From assembly GCF_009601505.1 (NCBI RefSeq), contig NZ_WITC01000106.1, positions 1-38,233 of the forward strand: 38,233 nucleotides of DNA, in the 5' to 3' direction. This stretch comes from Sinorhizobium terangae. Its GTDB lineage: Bacteria > Pseudomonadota > Alphaproteobacteria > Rhizobiales > Rhizobiaceae. The notes under the pieces are model-generated. The model saw only the letters and a program-made list of their open reading frames with translations. It did not search any database and was not told where the DNA came from. Position 1 is the first letter of the stretch. Every line of letters begins with the position of its first letter. This document shows, in pieces, positions 1 to 7,791 of the stretch. A program made the position numbers and the translations under genes.

Positions 1-339
1 CCTGAAGGTTTTTCGATGCGGGCCGCAGCGCGACGTTTGCCGCTGGCGTTGGGCGGCCCGCGTTGACAAACCTTGGAAGGAGGAAGCCGCGGAGGCTGGG
101 TGGGACCTATGGGGAAAGCGCGGGGCCGCGGGCGTCTGTTGTGGACTTCGGCGCTGCCGACAGACGCAAAGGCGCCGACCCGAGGGTGTGGGAGGCGATG
201 ATCGGAAGCAGATCTGGCGGTCTCGTTGGTGCCGATTTCGACGCTTTTGCGATGCTCAGTGTTATTGGGCGCAAAGCGATCCGATCCCGGAATGCAGAGT
301 GTTTTCGGGTCGGCTTTGGCCAATGTGACGGGCACCTTG
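1..339. other. flank of the IS91-type element, no gene seen
   Basis: This GC-rich stretch follows the stop codon of the transposase remnant, which is read leftward. Short open frames exist on both strands, but none has a ribosome binding site and a recognisable product. The terminus (terIS) of the IS91-type element should lie here, but I could not place it from the sequence alone. Confidence 0.4.
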
Positions 340-1526
340 TCATGCGGCCTGCTTTCTCGGTGGCGCCCGGGCTCTGGGTTTCTGACCGCGTCGGAAGATC
401 TCGATGATGCGCATCGGGCCACCGCACTCGGGGCATGGCTGTCTCAGAGTGAGCGGGATCGTCTCAGCGCTTGGCGGATCATTGTGTTTGGCCGTTTCCG
501 CTCCGAGCAGAGCGCGGATCTTTGCGACCTTGGTCTTGCGGCCCGCACTGGCGAGCAGGCCGTAATGGCGGATGCGGTGGAAACCGTCGGGCAGCACATG
601 GAGCAGGAAGCGGCGGATGAACTCGTCGGTGGCCAGCCGCATCACCTTCTGACGGTCGCCGGTCTTGATCCGGTAGTCCTTCCAGCGGAAGGTGACGGTC
701 TCGGCATCGGCGCTGATCAGACGGCTGTTGGAGATCGCCACCCGGTGGGTATAGCGGCTGAGATAGGCGAGCACCGCTTCGGGACCGCCGAACGGCGGCT
801 TGGCATAGACGACCCATTCTGATTTGCGCACAGCCAGGCGGCGAACGCGTCAGCCTCTGCGAGAGCTGTCAGATCAGCGTAGAACCTCAGATCGCCGGCG
901 CAATGCAGTGCCCGCAGCCCTGCGATAAACAACCGCCGGAACAGTCGCGACAGAACCCGCACCGGCAGGAAGAACCCGGGGCGGCATGAGATCCACCGCG
1001 TGCCATCCGGCGACAGCCCGCCGCCGGGCACGATGATGTGCACATGCGGGTGATGGATCAGCGCCGATCCCCAGGTGTGTAGCACGCTGGTCATGCCGAT
1101 GTGCGCGCCAAGCTGCCGGGGATCGGCGGCGATAGTGCTCAGCGTCTCGGCCGATACCCGAAACAGCAGGTCGTAGACAGCTTTCTTGTTCCAGTAAGCG
1201 ATCTGCGCGATCTCGGCCGGCAGGGTGAAGACCACGTGGAAATACTCGACCGACAGCAGGTCTTCGGCGCGGGCGGCCATCCAGTCGCGCGCCGCGGGGC
1301 CCTGGCACTTCGGACAGTGCCGGTTCTTGCAGGAATTATAGGCGATGTGGTTATGCCCGCACTTGGTGCAAGCCGCCACATGCCCGCCGAGCGCCTCGGT
1401 TCGGCAGGCTTCGATCGCCGCCATGACCTTGAGCTGGGTCAGGCTGACATGCCCGGCATTGGCTCGCCGCCACGCAGGCCCATAGGCTCGGAAGATGTCA
1501 GCGATCTCCAGCTTTTGCCGGGGCAC
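340..1526 (-). pseudogene. IS91-family HUH transposase, frameshifted
   Basis: The N-terminal part starts at a GTG (1526) and carries the zinc-binding region typical of IS91 transposases (CTKCGH then NRHCPKC). The HUH motif HPHVH follows, just before a GGGLSPDG segment. The homology breaks after FAAWL near position 830 and resumes in another frame at RKSEWVVYAK. The second frame contains the catalytic-tyrosine region YLSRYTHRVAISN and a C-terminal CPECGG zinc knuckle, and runs to the stop at 340. A few bases appear to be missing at the junction, which separates the HUH motif from the tyrosine, so the enzyme is probably inactive unless a sequencing error is involved. It sits directly downstream of the recombinase gene. 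Confidence 0.85.
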
Positions 1527-1539
1527 CCCGGCGCGCGCT

Positions 1540-2427
1540 TCATTCCAGCCGACGCCTCAGGGTGAGATCCTCCAACTGCTTCAGGCGCTCGAACGGGCTG
1601 ATGGTGTCGCGGATCAACTTGGTGGCGACGTGGGTGTAGCGGGCGGTGCTGCTCAGCTTGGCATGGCCGAGCAGAACCTGGATCACCCGCACGTCGGTGT
1701 TCGCCTCCAGCAGATGCGTGGCGAAGCTGTGGCGCAGGGTATGCAGCGTTGCGGGCTTGGCGATGCCCGCCATGTGCTTGGCCGCGGTGAAGGCCCGGTT
1801 GAGCTGGCGCGGCGAGATCGGATTGATCTTCGGCTTGCCGGGAAACAACCATCCCCGCGGACGCGCCTCCCGCCAGTAATCGCGCAGCAGATCCAGCAAG
1901 CCCGGCGATAGCATGGCCTTGCGATCCTTGCCGCCCTTGCCTTCTTCGACGTGGATCAGCATGCGCTCGCTGTCGATGTCAGTGACCTTGAGGTGGCACA
2001 CCTCCGACGCCCGCAGCCCGGCGCCATAGCTGATGCTGAGCGCCGCCCGATACTTCAGCCCGGGCCCGGGAGCCGCGGCCAGCAGGTCGGCGACCTCCTC
2101 GACGCTCAAGACGACCGGCAGCTTCTGCGGTTTGCGTTGGAACTGCATGTACCGCTTCATCTCCTCGCGCCCGCAGGTGATCCCGAAAAAGAACCTGAGC
2201 GCGATGATCCGGACATTGAATGTCGAGGGCGTCACCCCGGCATTGGTCATGTGTAGCTGGTAGGCCCGCAACTCCTCCGGCGTCGCCGTGTCGGGTGAGC
2301 GCCCCAGAAAGGCCGCGAAATCCTTGATCGCCCGGATGTGGCCTTGCTGCGCCTTGTCGCCCATCCCGCGGATGCGCATGTCCTCGATCATCCGCTCACG
2401 CAGCGCGGTGGTCTTCTCCTCTGTCAT
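1540..2427 (-). CDS. IS91-associated tyrosine recombinase/integrase
   Basis: A 295-residue site-specific recombinase. The N-terminal half is a SAM-like core-binding domain (TPEELRAYQLHM region). The C-terminal half is the catalytic domain with the conserved Arg in GAGLRASEV, the HTLRH box (His-x-x-Arg), His in LLGHAKLSST and the nucleophilic Tyr in ARYTHV. The ATG at 2427 is preferred because AGGAGG lies just upstream; the frame stays open a further 36 codons to 2535 but without family similarity. It belongs to the IS91-type element and probably helps transposition or circle resolution. The reading frame is intact, unlike the transposase next to it. Confidence 0.88.
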   Translation of the reverse strand: MTEEKTTALRERMIEDMRIRGMGDKAQQGHIRAIKDFAAFLGRSPDTATPEELRAYQLHMTNAGVTPSTFNVRIIALRFFFGITCGREEMKRYMQFQRKPQKLPVVLSVEEVADLLAAAPGPGLKYRAALSISYGAGLRASEVCHLKVTDIDSERMLIHVEEGKGGKDRKAMLSPGLLDLLRDYWREARPRGWLFPGKPKINPISPRQLNRAFTAAKHMAGIAKPATLHTLRHSFATHLLEANTDVRVIQVLLGHAKLSSTARYTHVATKLIRDTISPFERLKQLEDLTLRRRLE

Positions 2428-2698
2428 CGGACCCTCCTGTCCATCAGATTGAGAAGTCTCAATCGTCAGGCCAGGAACCCGAGACACAAAGAACCGACGT
2501 CGATCAGGAAACGCACCGCCAGCCACAAGCGCCATTGCCGCGCGAGCGGCTTAGTCCTTCCGCCCTCTCGCGACGGATGTGAACCGGAAAGATCGACCCA
2601 CCCGCGACGCTGATGAAGGCGAATTCTCGACCCGTTGCTGTCTTTGACGTCCGGCGCACGAACGGCTCGTTTGAGCCCCAAAGCTGCCGCGCCGACCA

Positions 2699-3307
2699 TC
2701 ATGAAAATCGACGCAAAGCCGATCGCGCCTCTTCGACTTCGGCCCGCATGATGCAACCCTCTGCGTGGTCATTCACCAACCCCATCGCCTGCATAAAGGC
2801 ATATACCGTGGTGGGTCCAACGAATTTCCATCCGCGATTACGCAGTTCCTTCGACAGTGCTTCGGAGGCGGGCGAGGTCGAGCGGCTTTGCGGCCGCGCA
2901 CCATCATCGTTCAGCTCGAACCGCCATACGAATGCCGCCAGCGAGCCTTCCGTCTCGACCAGTTCGCAGGCGCGGCCCGCATTGTTGATGACGGCCTCGA
3001 TCTTGCCGCGATGACGGACGATCCCTGCATCTGCCAGCAACCGGGTCACATCGGTCTCATCGAACCGCGCCACCTTGCGGAAATCGAAGCCGGCGAAAGC
3101 GGCGCGAAAATTCTCGCGCTTGGCAAGAATGGTGCGCCAGCTCAAGCCCGACTGGAAGCCTTCGAGGCAGAGCTTCTCGAACAGCCTTATGTCATCCATG
3201 ACCGGAAAGCCCCATTCGCGGTCGTGATAGTCGAGGAACTCTGGCGCGGCGGCGCACCAGCGACAACGAGGGCGACCGTCCGGGCCGGGAACGGTTGTCG
3301 CGCTCAT
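2699..3307 (-). CDS. tag: DNA-3-methyladenine glycosylase I (Tag)
   Basis: A 202-residue base-excision repair enzyme that removes N3-methyladenine from alkylated DNA. Family hallmarks are visible: the zinc ligands Cys15, His28, His181 and Cys185 (CRWC, YHDREW and NDHAEGC), the LEGFQSGLSW segment with the conserved Glu49, and the HRGKIEAVI and FVGPTTVYAFMQAMGLVNDH stretches. Length fits the family. The start codon overlaps the stop of the preceding YciI-like gene (ATGA), which suggests translational coupling in a three-gene operon led by a TetR regulator. The C-terminal 15 or so residues after Cys185 are charged and unremarkable; the gene is complete although it abuts the IS91-type element. 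Confidence 0.95.
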   Translation of the reverse strand: MSATTVPGPDGRPRCRWCAAAPEFLDYHDREWGFPVMDDIRLFEKLCLEGFQSGLSWRTILAKRENFRAAFAGFDFRKVARFDETDVTRLLADAGIVRHRGKIEAVINNAGRACELVETEGSLAAFVWRFELNDDGARPQSRSTSPASEALSKELRNRGWKFVGPTTVYAFMQAMGLVNDHAEGCIMRAEVEEARSALRRFS

Positions 3308-3597
3308 GCTGCCGTCTTCACGAAATCGAGGGCGGGAACGGTGCGCTTCGGATCAATTTCGTATGTCTCGGCGGTCACGACCCCTTGCACGACGAAGGGG
3401 TCGGCAGCGATGCGCGCATCGTACGCGTCGCGACTTTCCGCATGAGCGAGTATGGCGCCGCCAGCAGCGGCCTGGAGCGAGCCGACGCAGAGGAACACGC
3501 CATCGGCGAATCCTTGCCCAATCCATTCGTTATGCGCCGCCATGAATTCGGGCGCGGCGTTGCGGTTCTCTGCGAATCTGAGAAAAGTGACGAACAT
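3304..3597 (-). CDS. YciI-like protein
   Basis: A 97-residue YciI-family protein with a ferredoxin-like alpha/beta fold. The features seen are a first beta strand MFVTFLRFAE, His22 in the AAHNEWI helix, which matches the conserved His of the family, Asp32 in the following loop, and a DPFVVQGVV segment that is highly typical. Family members are small dimeric proteins with few known reactions, so no substrate can be named. It lies between the TetR regulator (13-bp gap) and tag (ATGA overlap) and is presumably co-transcribed with both. Confidence 0.85.
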   Translation of the reverse strand: MFVTFLRFAENRNAAPEFMAAHNEWIGQGFADGVFLCVGSLQAAAGGAILAHAESRDAYDARIAADPFVVQGVVTAETYEIDPKRTVPALDFVKTAA

Positions 3598-3610
3598 CGG
3601 TGCTCCTTTA

Positions 3611-4192
3611 TCACGTCGGTTGCGAGAGGTCCGGCAGGGACGCTAGCCACTGTCCGATCCCGGCTACCTCGTTGCGGATGAATGCCTCGTCCTTGAAGGC
3701 GGTCGCCATCACCGCCACCCCCTGCGACCAGGCTAGAAGATGCATCGCCAGCGTTTCCGCCCGATCAACGGCACCAAGCTCACGAATCTGGTCGGCGAGC
3801 CAGTCGCGGAACAGGCCGAAGATTTCGGTCGCGCGGCCCTGCGCGGCGTGGCCGAGTTTGGCGAGTTCTGAACAAAGCGTTCCGACTGGGCAGCCGAAAT
3901 CCATGATCTGGCTTTGGTTGGCGATCAGCATATGAATGAAGGACAGGATGCGCTCGCGCGGACCTTCGCCCTCGGCCTGCCAGCCGCCGAGCATCGCGCG
4001 TGTCCGCTCCATTCGGCGGGCAATCACGGCGTCCAGGATGTCGTCCTTGGTCTTGAAGTGATGATAGAAATTGCCGCGCGAGATGCCCACGGCTGCGGCG
4101 ATGTCAGCAAAGGACGTGGCCTCGAATCCGCTCTCGTAGAAGAGGGCATCCGCCTTTTCGACAATCAGTTCACGGGTTGACTGTGCTGGCAT
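3611..4192 (-). CDS. TetR/AcrR-family transcriptional regulator
   Basis: A 193-residue repressor of the TetR fold. The N-terminal DNA-binding domain is clear: residues 10-50 contain ADALFYESGFEATSFADIAAAVGISRGNFYHHFKTKDDIL-like spacing, with the recognition helix at SRGNFYHHF. The rest is a helical ligand-binding and dimerisation domain with FGCPVGTLCSEL, a segment common in the branch related to AcuR/NemR-type regulators; a Cys in that motif (FGCP) could be redox- or electrophile-reactive. It heads an operon with the YciI-like gene and tag. A 7-2-7 palindrome sits about 34 bp upstream of its start, suggesting autoregulation. The inducer is unknown. Confidence 0.92.
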   Translation of the reverse strand: MPAQSTRELIVEKADALFYESGFEATSFADIAAAVGISRGNFYHHFKTKDDILDAVIARRMERTRAMLGGWQAEGEGPRERILSFIHMLIANQSQIMDFGCPVGTLCSELAKLGHAAQGRATEIFGLFRDWLADQIRELGAVDRAETLAMHLLAWSQGVAVMATAFKDEAFIRNEVAGIGQWLASLPDLSQPT

Positions 4193-4225
4193 TTACCTTC
4201 GACGCCCTGTTTGCCAAGTGGGCAT

Positions 4226-4241
4226 TAGGACGACCGTCCTA
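4226..4241. promoter_or_regulatory. probable TetR operator
   Basis: The sequence TAGGACGACCGTCCTA is a perfect 7-bp inverted repeat with a 2-bp spacer, placed just upstream of the TetR gene. Size and symmetry are typical of TetR-family operators, so it most likely binds the adjacent regulator. Confidence 0.6.
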
Positions 4242-4319
4242 GTTCTGTCAAGCCGAGAACGCAAAAGCGCGGGCGGCTTCGTCCGCAAAGCGCTGTCGGC
4301 ATGCCAAATTTACTGCCGC

Positions 4320-5105
4320 TCACAATCCGGCCGCGTTGAGTGAGTCCCCCTGCCCTTGGAGAGACGGCCACTCTCCGAATTTTCGAAAGTAGGCACGGGA
4401 GAAGGCAGCAGCGCTGGCAAAACCGACCTGTCGCGCCACTGCCTTGACTCTGGCGCCTTTGGACAGCTTCCGCCGAGCAATCGTCAGCCGCCATTCCGTC
4501 AGATAAGCCTGTGGCGTCGTGCCGACGACGTCGCGAAAACGAGCCATGAAATGGCTTCGCGACATCCCCGCGACAGCGGCAAGGTCTTCGCTGTTCCAGA
4601 CCCGATCGGGCGCATCATGCATCGCAACTAACGTCCGGTGCAAAGCAGGATGGGATAGACCTGCCAACAACCCCGGCTGGGCGGTCCCGCGATCAATTGC
4701 TGAGCGCAGGATGAGCAGAACCATCACTTCGCAGAGCCGATTGAGTGCCGCGCTCCGTCCGCAGCGAGATCCCAGTGCCTCAGCCACGAAAGCGGCTGTC
4801 GTGTCGCGAAGGGTGGGGATGTCGTTGATTTCCACCCGCATCTGATCCGGCAAAGCATTCATGAGCGGATTATGCGGACTCTCGAAATCGACCGCTGCAG
4901 TCACCAGAACTGACGGTTCGGGAGGCGCGTCACCACGCAGGCAAAGCATGACACTTTCTGCGAGGCCTTCCGGCGTACCGACGACAAACAACCTCGCTTG
5001 AACGTCACCGGCACGCGCCGGCTCCAATGAAGCCGACAGCTCGAACGTGTCGAAGAAGGCTGAGAGGCGATCTACCTTTGAATGGAAGATCAGATTTTCA
5101 ATCAT
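4320..5105 (-). CDS. AraC-family regulator with cupin-type sensor domain
   Basis: About 261 residues. The C-terminal ~100 residues form the double helix-turn-helix of AraC/XylS proteins: the first HTH around SEDLAAVAGMSRSHFMARF and the second around VKAVARQVGFASAAAFSRAYFRKFG. The N-terminal part resembles the AraC cupin-6 domain, starting MIENLIFHSKVDRLSAFFD. The ATG at 5105 is chosen because it matches the family start; the frame extends to 5210, but that start would overlap the divergent gene at 5198. It is divergently oriented to a peroxiredoxin-like gene, its likely target. The inducer is unknown; comparable pairs elsewhere respond to redox-active or aldehyde-like compounds, but that is inference. 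Confidence 0.85.
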   Translation of the reverse strand: MIENLIFHSKVDRLSAFFDTFELSASLEPARAGDVQARLFVVGTPEGLAESVMLCLRGDAPPEPSVLVTAAVDFESPHNPLMNALPDQMRVEINDIPTLRDTTAAFVAEALGSRCGRSAALNRLCEVMVLLILRSAIDRGTAQPGLLAGLSHPALHRTLVAMHDAPDRVWNSEDLAAVAGMSRSHFMARFRDVVGTTPQAYLTEWRLTIARRKLSKGARVKAVARQVGFASAAAFSRAYFRKFGEWPSLQGQGDSLNAAGL

Positions 5106-5197
5106 GTTTTTTGGACCTTTGATCGCCTCGAGTATGTGATTGTGAGACTCCGACGTCAACGCGACGGCGTTGGCGGCACACACAATGGAGTTGATCA

Positions 5198-5734
5198 ATG
5201 TTAGTCCCAAGAATGCTGGCCCCAGCTCTGACCGTCAAAACACTCGATCACGGGGAGTTCGATCTCGCTAGCGAAACGTCCTCACTCATGTCGCTAGTCT
5301 GTTTCTACCGTGGCCTCCACTGCCCTGCATGCGCCAGCTATCTGAAGGACCTTGAACGAATGACGCTCTCCTTCGCAGAGAGGGGCGTCAGCACCATTGC
5401 GATAAGCTCCGACGGTGAAGAACGCGCTCGGCAAATGGCAGAAAAAATTGGTGCCGCGCACCTGCGCGTGGGTTACGGGCTGCCTTTGAGCGTGGCACGG
5501 TTGTGGGGCCTCTATATTTCGGCCTCGCGCGGAAAAACGTCGATCGGCATCGAAGAGCCCGCATTGTTCTCTGAGCCGGGCGTGTTCTTGATCAAGCCAG
5601 ATCAAACCCTCTATTGGCTCTCCGTTCAATCCATGCCTTTCGCGCGACCGAATTTCACCGAAATGGTGCAAGCTTTGGATTTCGTAATCAAAAACGACTA
5701 CCCGGCACGTGGCGAATATGCCGGCGACGTGTAA
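5198..5734 (+). CDS. peroxiredoxin-like (AhpC/TSA) protein
   Basis: A 178-residue thioredoxin-fold protein of the AhpC/TSA group. The active-site stretch is CFYRGLHCPACASYL, giving a CxxC pair where classical peroxiredoxins have a TxxC motif, so it may act more like a thiol-disulfide or bacterioferritin-comigratory-type enzyme. A further conserved segment is TIAISSDGEERARQMAEKI. No signal peptide is seen, so it should be cytoplasmic. It is divergent from the AraC regulator with about 90 bp between starts, a typical regulator-target layout. The oxidant reduced is unknown. Confidence 0.82.
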   Translation: MLVPRMLAPALTVKTLDHGEFDLASETSSLMSLVCFYRGLHCPACASYLKDLERMTLSFAERGVSTIAISSDGEERARQMAEKIGAAHLRVGYGLPLSVARLWGLYISASRGKTSIGIEEPALFSEPGVFLIKPDQTLYWLSVQSMPFARPNFTEMVQALDFVIKNDYPARGEYAGDV

Positions 5735-6293
5735 CGTGAAGGTTTGACCCGCTGCGGTCATCCGCCAAGGAGTGATCGGTGCCGGCGTTCCCTACCCTTG
5801 GCAGATCGCCGGAATGGGAGCCTACTGCGTGGGAGGGATAATAGTCATGCTCCTTGTGAGTGAACGGGTCCTGGCCCGAAACGCGTCCGTCTTGGTCGCG
5901 GCAACGCGTTAGCAGCTATTCCAGAGTGTCATGATATTCGGGATCGAACGCTGAGCCGAAGTCAGCCCCTTTCGAACTTTCGACGCTGATCACACTTCTG
6001 CACTGTGGTGAACGCGTAAGACCGACCCGTTGCGACCACTCGTCGATATCGCTCGGGATTTCCGGTGCTGGTCCCTTTTGCGGACATTCACAGGAAAGCG
6101 GTCTCGGGTCTCGTCCGCAGTCATTTCTTTTGCCAGTTCGCCGATCGGCAGAACCCCCACGCCCATGTATGATCCAAGACAACCGTCCGCCGCTGCAGCG
6201 GCGGACGGTTCCGGATTGATGGGACCCGACGTTCGTCCCATGAACTGAACGGTACAGCGCTCCGGCCAAAGCCATTCACTGCTCCCCTAAACA
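5735..6293. other. non-coding stretch with a 30-bp perfect palindrome
   Basis: About 560 bp between the peroxiredoxin-like gene and the NDUFS4-like gene, which converge on it. Short frames at 5916-6275 and 5990-6241 have arginine/serine-rich shadow-type translations and no convincing ribosome binding site, so I do not call them. The only clear structure is the palindrome at 6181-6210. Confidence 0.5.
6181..6210. repeat. 30-bp perfect palindrome
   Basis: The 30 bases are exactly self-complementary, with the centre at the PstI-like CTGCAG and both arms ending AACCGTCC/GGACGGTT. The symmetry stops abruptly at C6180/C6211. It lies about 84 bp beyond the stop of the leftward NDUFS4-like gene. It could fold into a very strong hairpin in RNA on either strand and act as a bidirectional terminator for the convergent genes, although it lacks a following U tract; it could also be a protein-binding site. 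Confidence 0.75.
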
Positions 6294-6653
6294 CTAGCGG
6301 CTCCTGCCCACGACGATGTAGTTCAGTTTCTGCCGTTCCGCATAGGCGATCGCGGCATCACAAGACGGGAAGCGCAGTTCGACCTGAGTGAGCGTGTCAC
6401 TCCCGCCGGTATAGCCCATAAGATAATCGATTGTGGGCGGGACTCTCCGTTCGAACACCAGCAGCCAAGGTCGTCTAGAAACGCGCGCCGACGTCATCAC
6501 GGAACGCGATGGACGAAAGATGCGTGCTACCGCATCGATGCTCGGCCGTGGCTGGTCCTTGTCAGCCGCGGGATGTTGGCTGTCGCTGACCTGCTCAGCG
6601 AACTTCTGGGCAGCGCTACCAGATTTTCCCTGTCGAAAACGGCGTTCCGTCAT
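6294..6653 (-). CDS. NDUFS4-like complex I accessory subunit paralogue
   Basis: A 119-residue protein whose last ~80 residues match the ETC complex I subunit family (NDUFS4, PF04800). The pattern is ARIFRPSRSVMTSA, then WLLVFE, PPTIDYLMGYTGGSDTLTQVELRF, and AIAYAERQKLNYIVV. Alphaproteobacteria normally encode one such protein as an accessory subunit on the NADH-oxidising arm of complex I. This copy has a ~40-residue polar N-terminal extension and lies at the end of a small heat-shock gene arm rather than with nuo genes, so it is probably a second, stress-related paralogue. Whether it binds complex I is not shown by the sequence. It follows the Hsp20 gene by 65 bp and is likely co-transcribed with it. 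Confidence 0.8.
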   Translation of the reverse strand: MTERRFRQGKSGSAAQKFAEQVSDSQHPAADKDQPRPSIDAVARIFRPSRSVMTSARVSRRPWLLVFERRVPPTIDYLMGYTGGSDTLTQVELRFPSCDAAIAYAERQKLNYIVVGRSR

Positions 6654-6718
6654 GATGTCGGTGGTCGTACCAGAATGGCCGGCCGGGCATGTCGGTGCCC
6701 GGCCGGCGGGCGGCGGTG

Positions 6719-7228
6719 CTATTTGGCTCTATCGATGCTGATCTGCTTGACGCTGGCTCGCGCCTTTTCGGTCTTTGGCAGCGTCACTGAGAGCAGACCG
6801 TTTTTGAACGTTGCGGCGACCTTGTTCTCATCGACCTGGCCACCAAGAGCCAGCCGCCGTTCGAAGCGCCCGTAGTAACGCTCTGTGAACCGGCGATCCT
6901 TATCCTCGGTTTCCGATTTCTTCTCGCCGCGAAGCGTAAGCACACCATCGTCCAGCAGCACCTCGACATCGTCTGGATCGATGCCCGGAACCTCCGCTAT
7001 CACGCGGATCTCGTTGTCGTTCTCCTCGACCTCCACGGTCGGCCACGATCCGTTGAAGGCCGTCATGCCACCGAACGCTGATGGCTGATCGAAGCCGCGG
7101 AAGACGTCGTGGAACAGACGGTTAACATTGCGGTGCAACGACAGGAACGGATCCATGTCAACCCCGCGATAGGCGCTCGGGGCCCGGCTGCTGCCACGGT
7201 TCCATGGGATCAGGTCACGTACATTCAC
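6719..7228 (-). CDS. Hsp20/alpha-crystallin small heat-shock protein
   Basis: A 169-residue ATP-independent holdase that keeps unfolding proteins soluble for refolding by DnaK and GroEL. The alpha-crystallin domain spans roughly residues 60-160. It contains EVEENDNEIRVIAEVPG, the DGVLTLRGEKK strand, FERRLALGGQVDENKVAATF and the hallmark A-x-x-x-n-GVL-like motif KNGLLSVTLPK. The N-terminal arm has PFLSLHRNVNRLFHDVFRGF, typical of the class. Translation begins at a GTG (7228) preceded by AAAGGA; no ATG fits in frame. It lies 101 bp downstream of a second Hsp20 gene on the same strand, with a hairpin in between. Confidence 0.93.
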   Translation of the reverse strand: MNVRDLIPWNRGSSRAPSAYRGVDMDPFLSLHRNVNRLFHDVFRGFDQPSAFGGMTAFNGSWPTVEVEENDNEIRVIAEVPGIDPDDVEVLLDDGVLTLRGEKKSETEDKDRRFTERYYGRFERRLALGGQVDENKVAATFKNGLLSVTLPKTEKARASVKQISIDRAK

Positions 7229-7284
7229 GGCTTCATCCTTTCTTCGGTTTCATTCTTTCCTTTTGCTTTGGCGCAGTCCCCTCC

Positions 7285-7310
7285 CCTCGCCTGTTCGGTC
7301 ACAGGCGAGG
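7285..7310 (-). other. intergenic hairpin between the two hsp20 genes
   Basis: Nine-bp arms (CCTCGCCTG and CAGGCGAGG) with an 8-nt loop, just beyond the stop of the first Hsp20 gene on the minus strand. There is no U tract after it, so it is more likely an mRNA-stabilising or attenuating stem than a full terminator. Confidence 0.5.
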
Positions 7311-7329
7311 TTCGAGCGGTGCGCGCCGT

Positions 7330-7791
7330 CTAGGCTGCCTTGTCGCCTTCGATCTGCTTCGAAGCGGGCATCGTCGTTTCGGTTTGGATGGTGATCCGAC
7401 GCGGCTTCATCTCCTCAGGTATCTCCCTCCTGAGATTGATGACGAGCAGCCCGTTTTCGAGCTTGGCGCTCTCGACGAGGACATGATCGGCGAGTTCAAA
7501 TCTGCGCGCGAACGACCGTACGGCGAGGCCCTGATGAAGGTACTGTACCTCCTCATCTTCGGATTTGGCGCCGGTGACCACCAGCATGTTCGCCTCATGG
7601 GTGATCGTCAGTTCGTCTTCGGCAAAACCCGCCACCGCGATGACGATGCGGTAGGCATCTTCGCCAAGTTTGACGATGTTGTAGGGTGGCCAGTTCTCAG
7701 CATTGAGGCTGGCGTTCTCCAGCAGATCGAACATGCGATCGAAACCGATGCTGGACCTGTAGAAGGGGGAAAAATCGAAGCTTGTTCTCAT
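7330..7791 (-). CDS. IbpA-type Hsp20 small heat-shock protein
   Basis: A 153-residue small heat-shock protein of the IbpA/HspA class found in multiple copies in rhizobia. It starts MRTSFDFSPFYRSSIGFDRMFDLL, which is the IbpA-type N-terminus, and continues with NWPPYNIVKLGEDAYRIVIAVAGF. The alpha-crystallin domain ends with KLENGLLVINLRREIPEEMKPRRI. It is a cytoplasmic holdase. The ATG at 7791 is preferred over the longer frame to 7950 because it has a GGAGG site and matches the family start. The leader before it folds as a ROSE-type RNA thermometer, so translation should be switched on by heat. It is the first gene of a leftward group with a second Hsp20 and the NDUFS4-like protein. Confidence 0.93.
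   Translation of the reverse strand: MRTSFDFSPFYRSSIGFDRMFDLLENASLNAENWPPYNIVKLGEDAYRIVIAVAGFAEDELTITHEANMLVVTGAKSEDEEVQYLHQGLAVRSFARRFELADHVLVESAKLENGLLVINLRREIPEEMKPRRITIQTETTMPASKQIEGDKAA

Larger units (their letters stand above)
340..2427 (-). mobile_element. IS91-family element with tyrosine recombinase and broken transposase
   Basis: Two genes read leftward with 13 bp between them: a phage-type integrase (1540-2427) and a HUH (Y2) transposase (340-1526). A tyrosine recombinase upstream of an IS91 transposase is a known arrangement in one branch of this family. IS91 elements move by rolling circle and make no target duplication or inverted repeats, so the ends cannot be read by eye; the coordinates are only the coding limits. 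The 271 bp between the integrase start and the tag stop codon (2428-2698) holds no convincing gene and probably contains one terminus. Confidence 0.75.

Noticed and set aside
2699..2760. Truncation of tag by the IS91-type element
   Set aside because: The zinc ligands His181 and Cys185 are intact and the protein ends normally after them, so the gene appears complete.
5916..6275. Small leftward open frames in the gap before the NDUFS4-like gene
   Set aside because: Arginine/serine/glycine-rich shadow-like translations, one of which runs through the perfect palindrome; no start signal is convincing.
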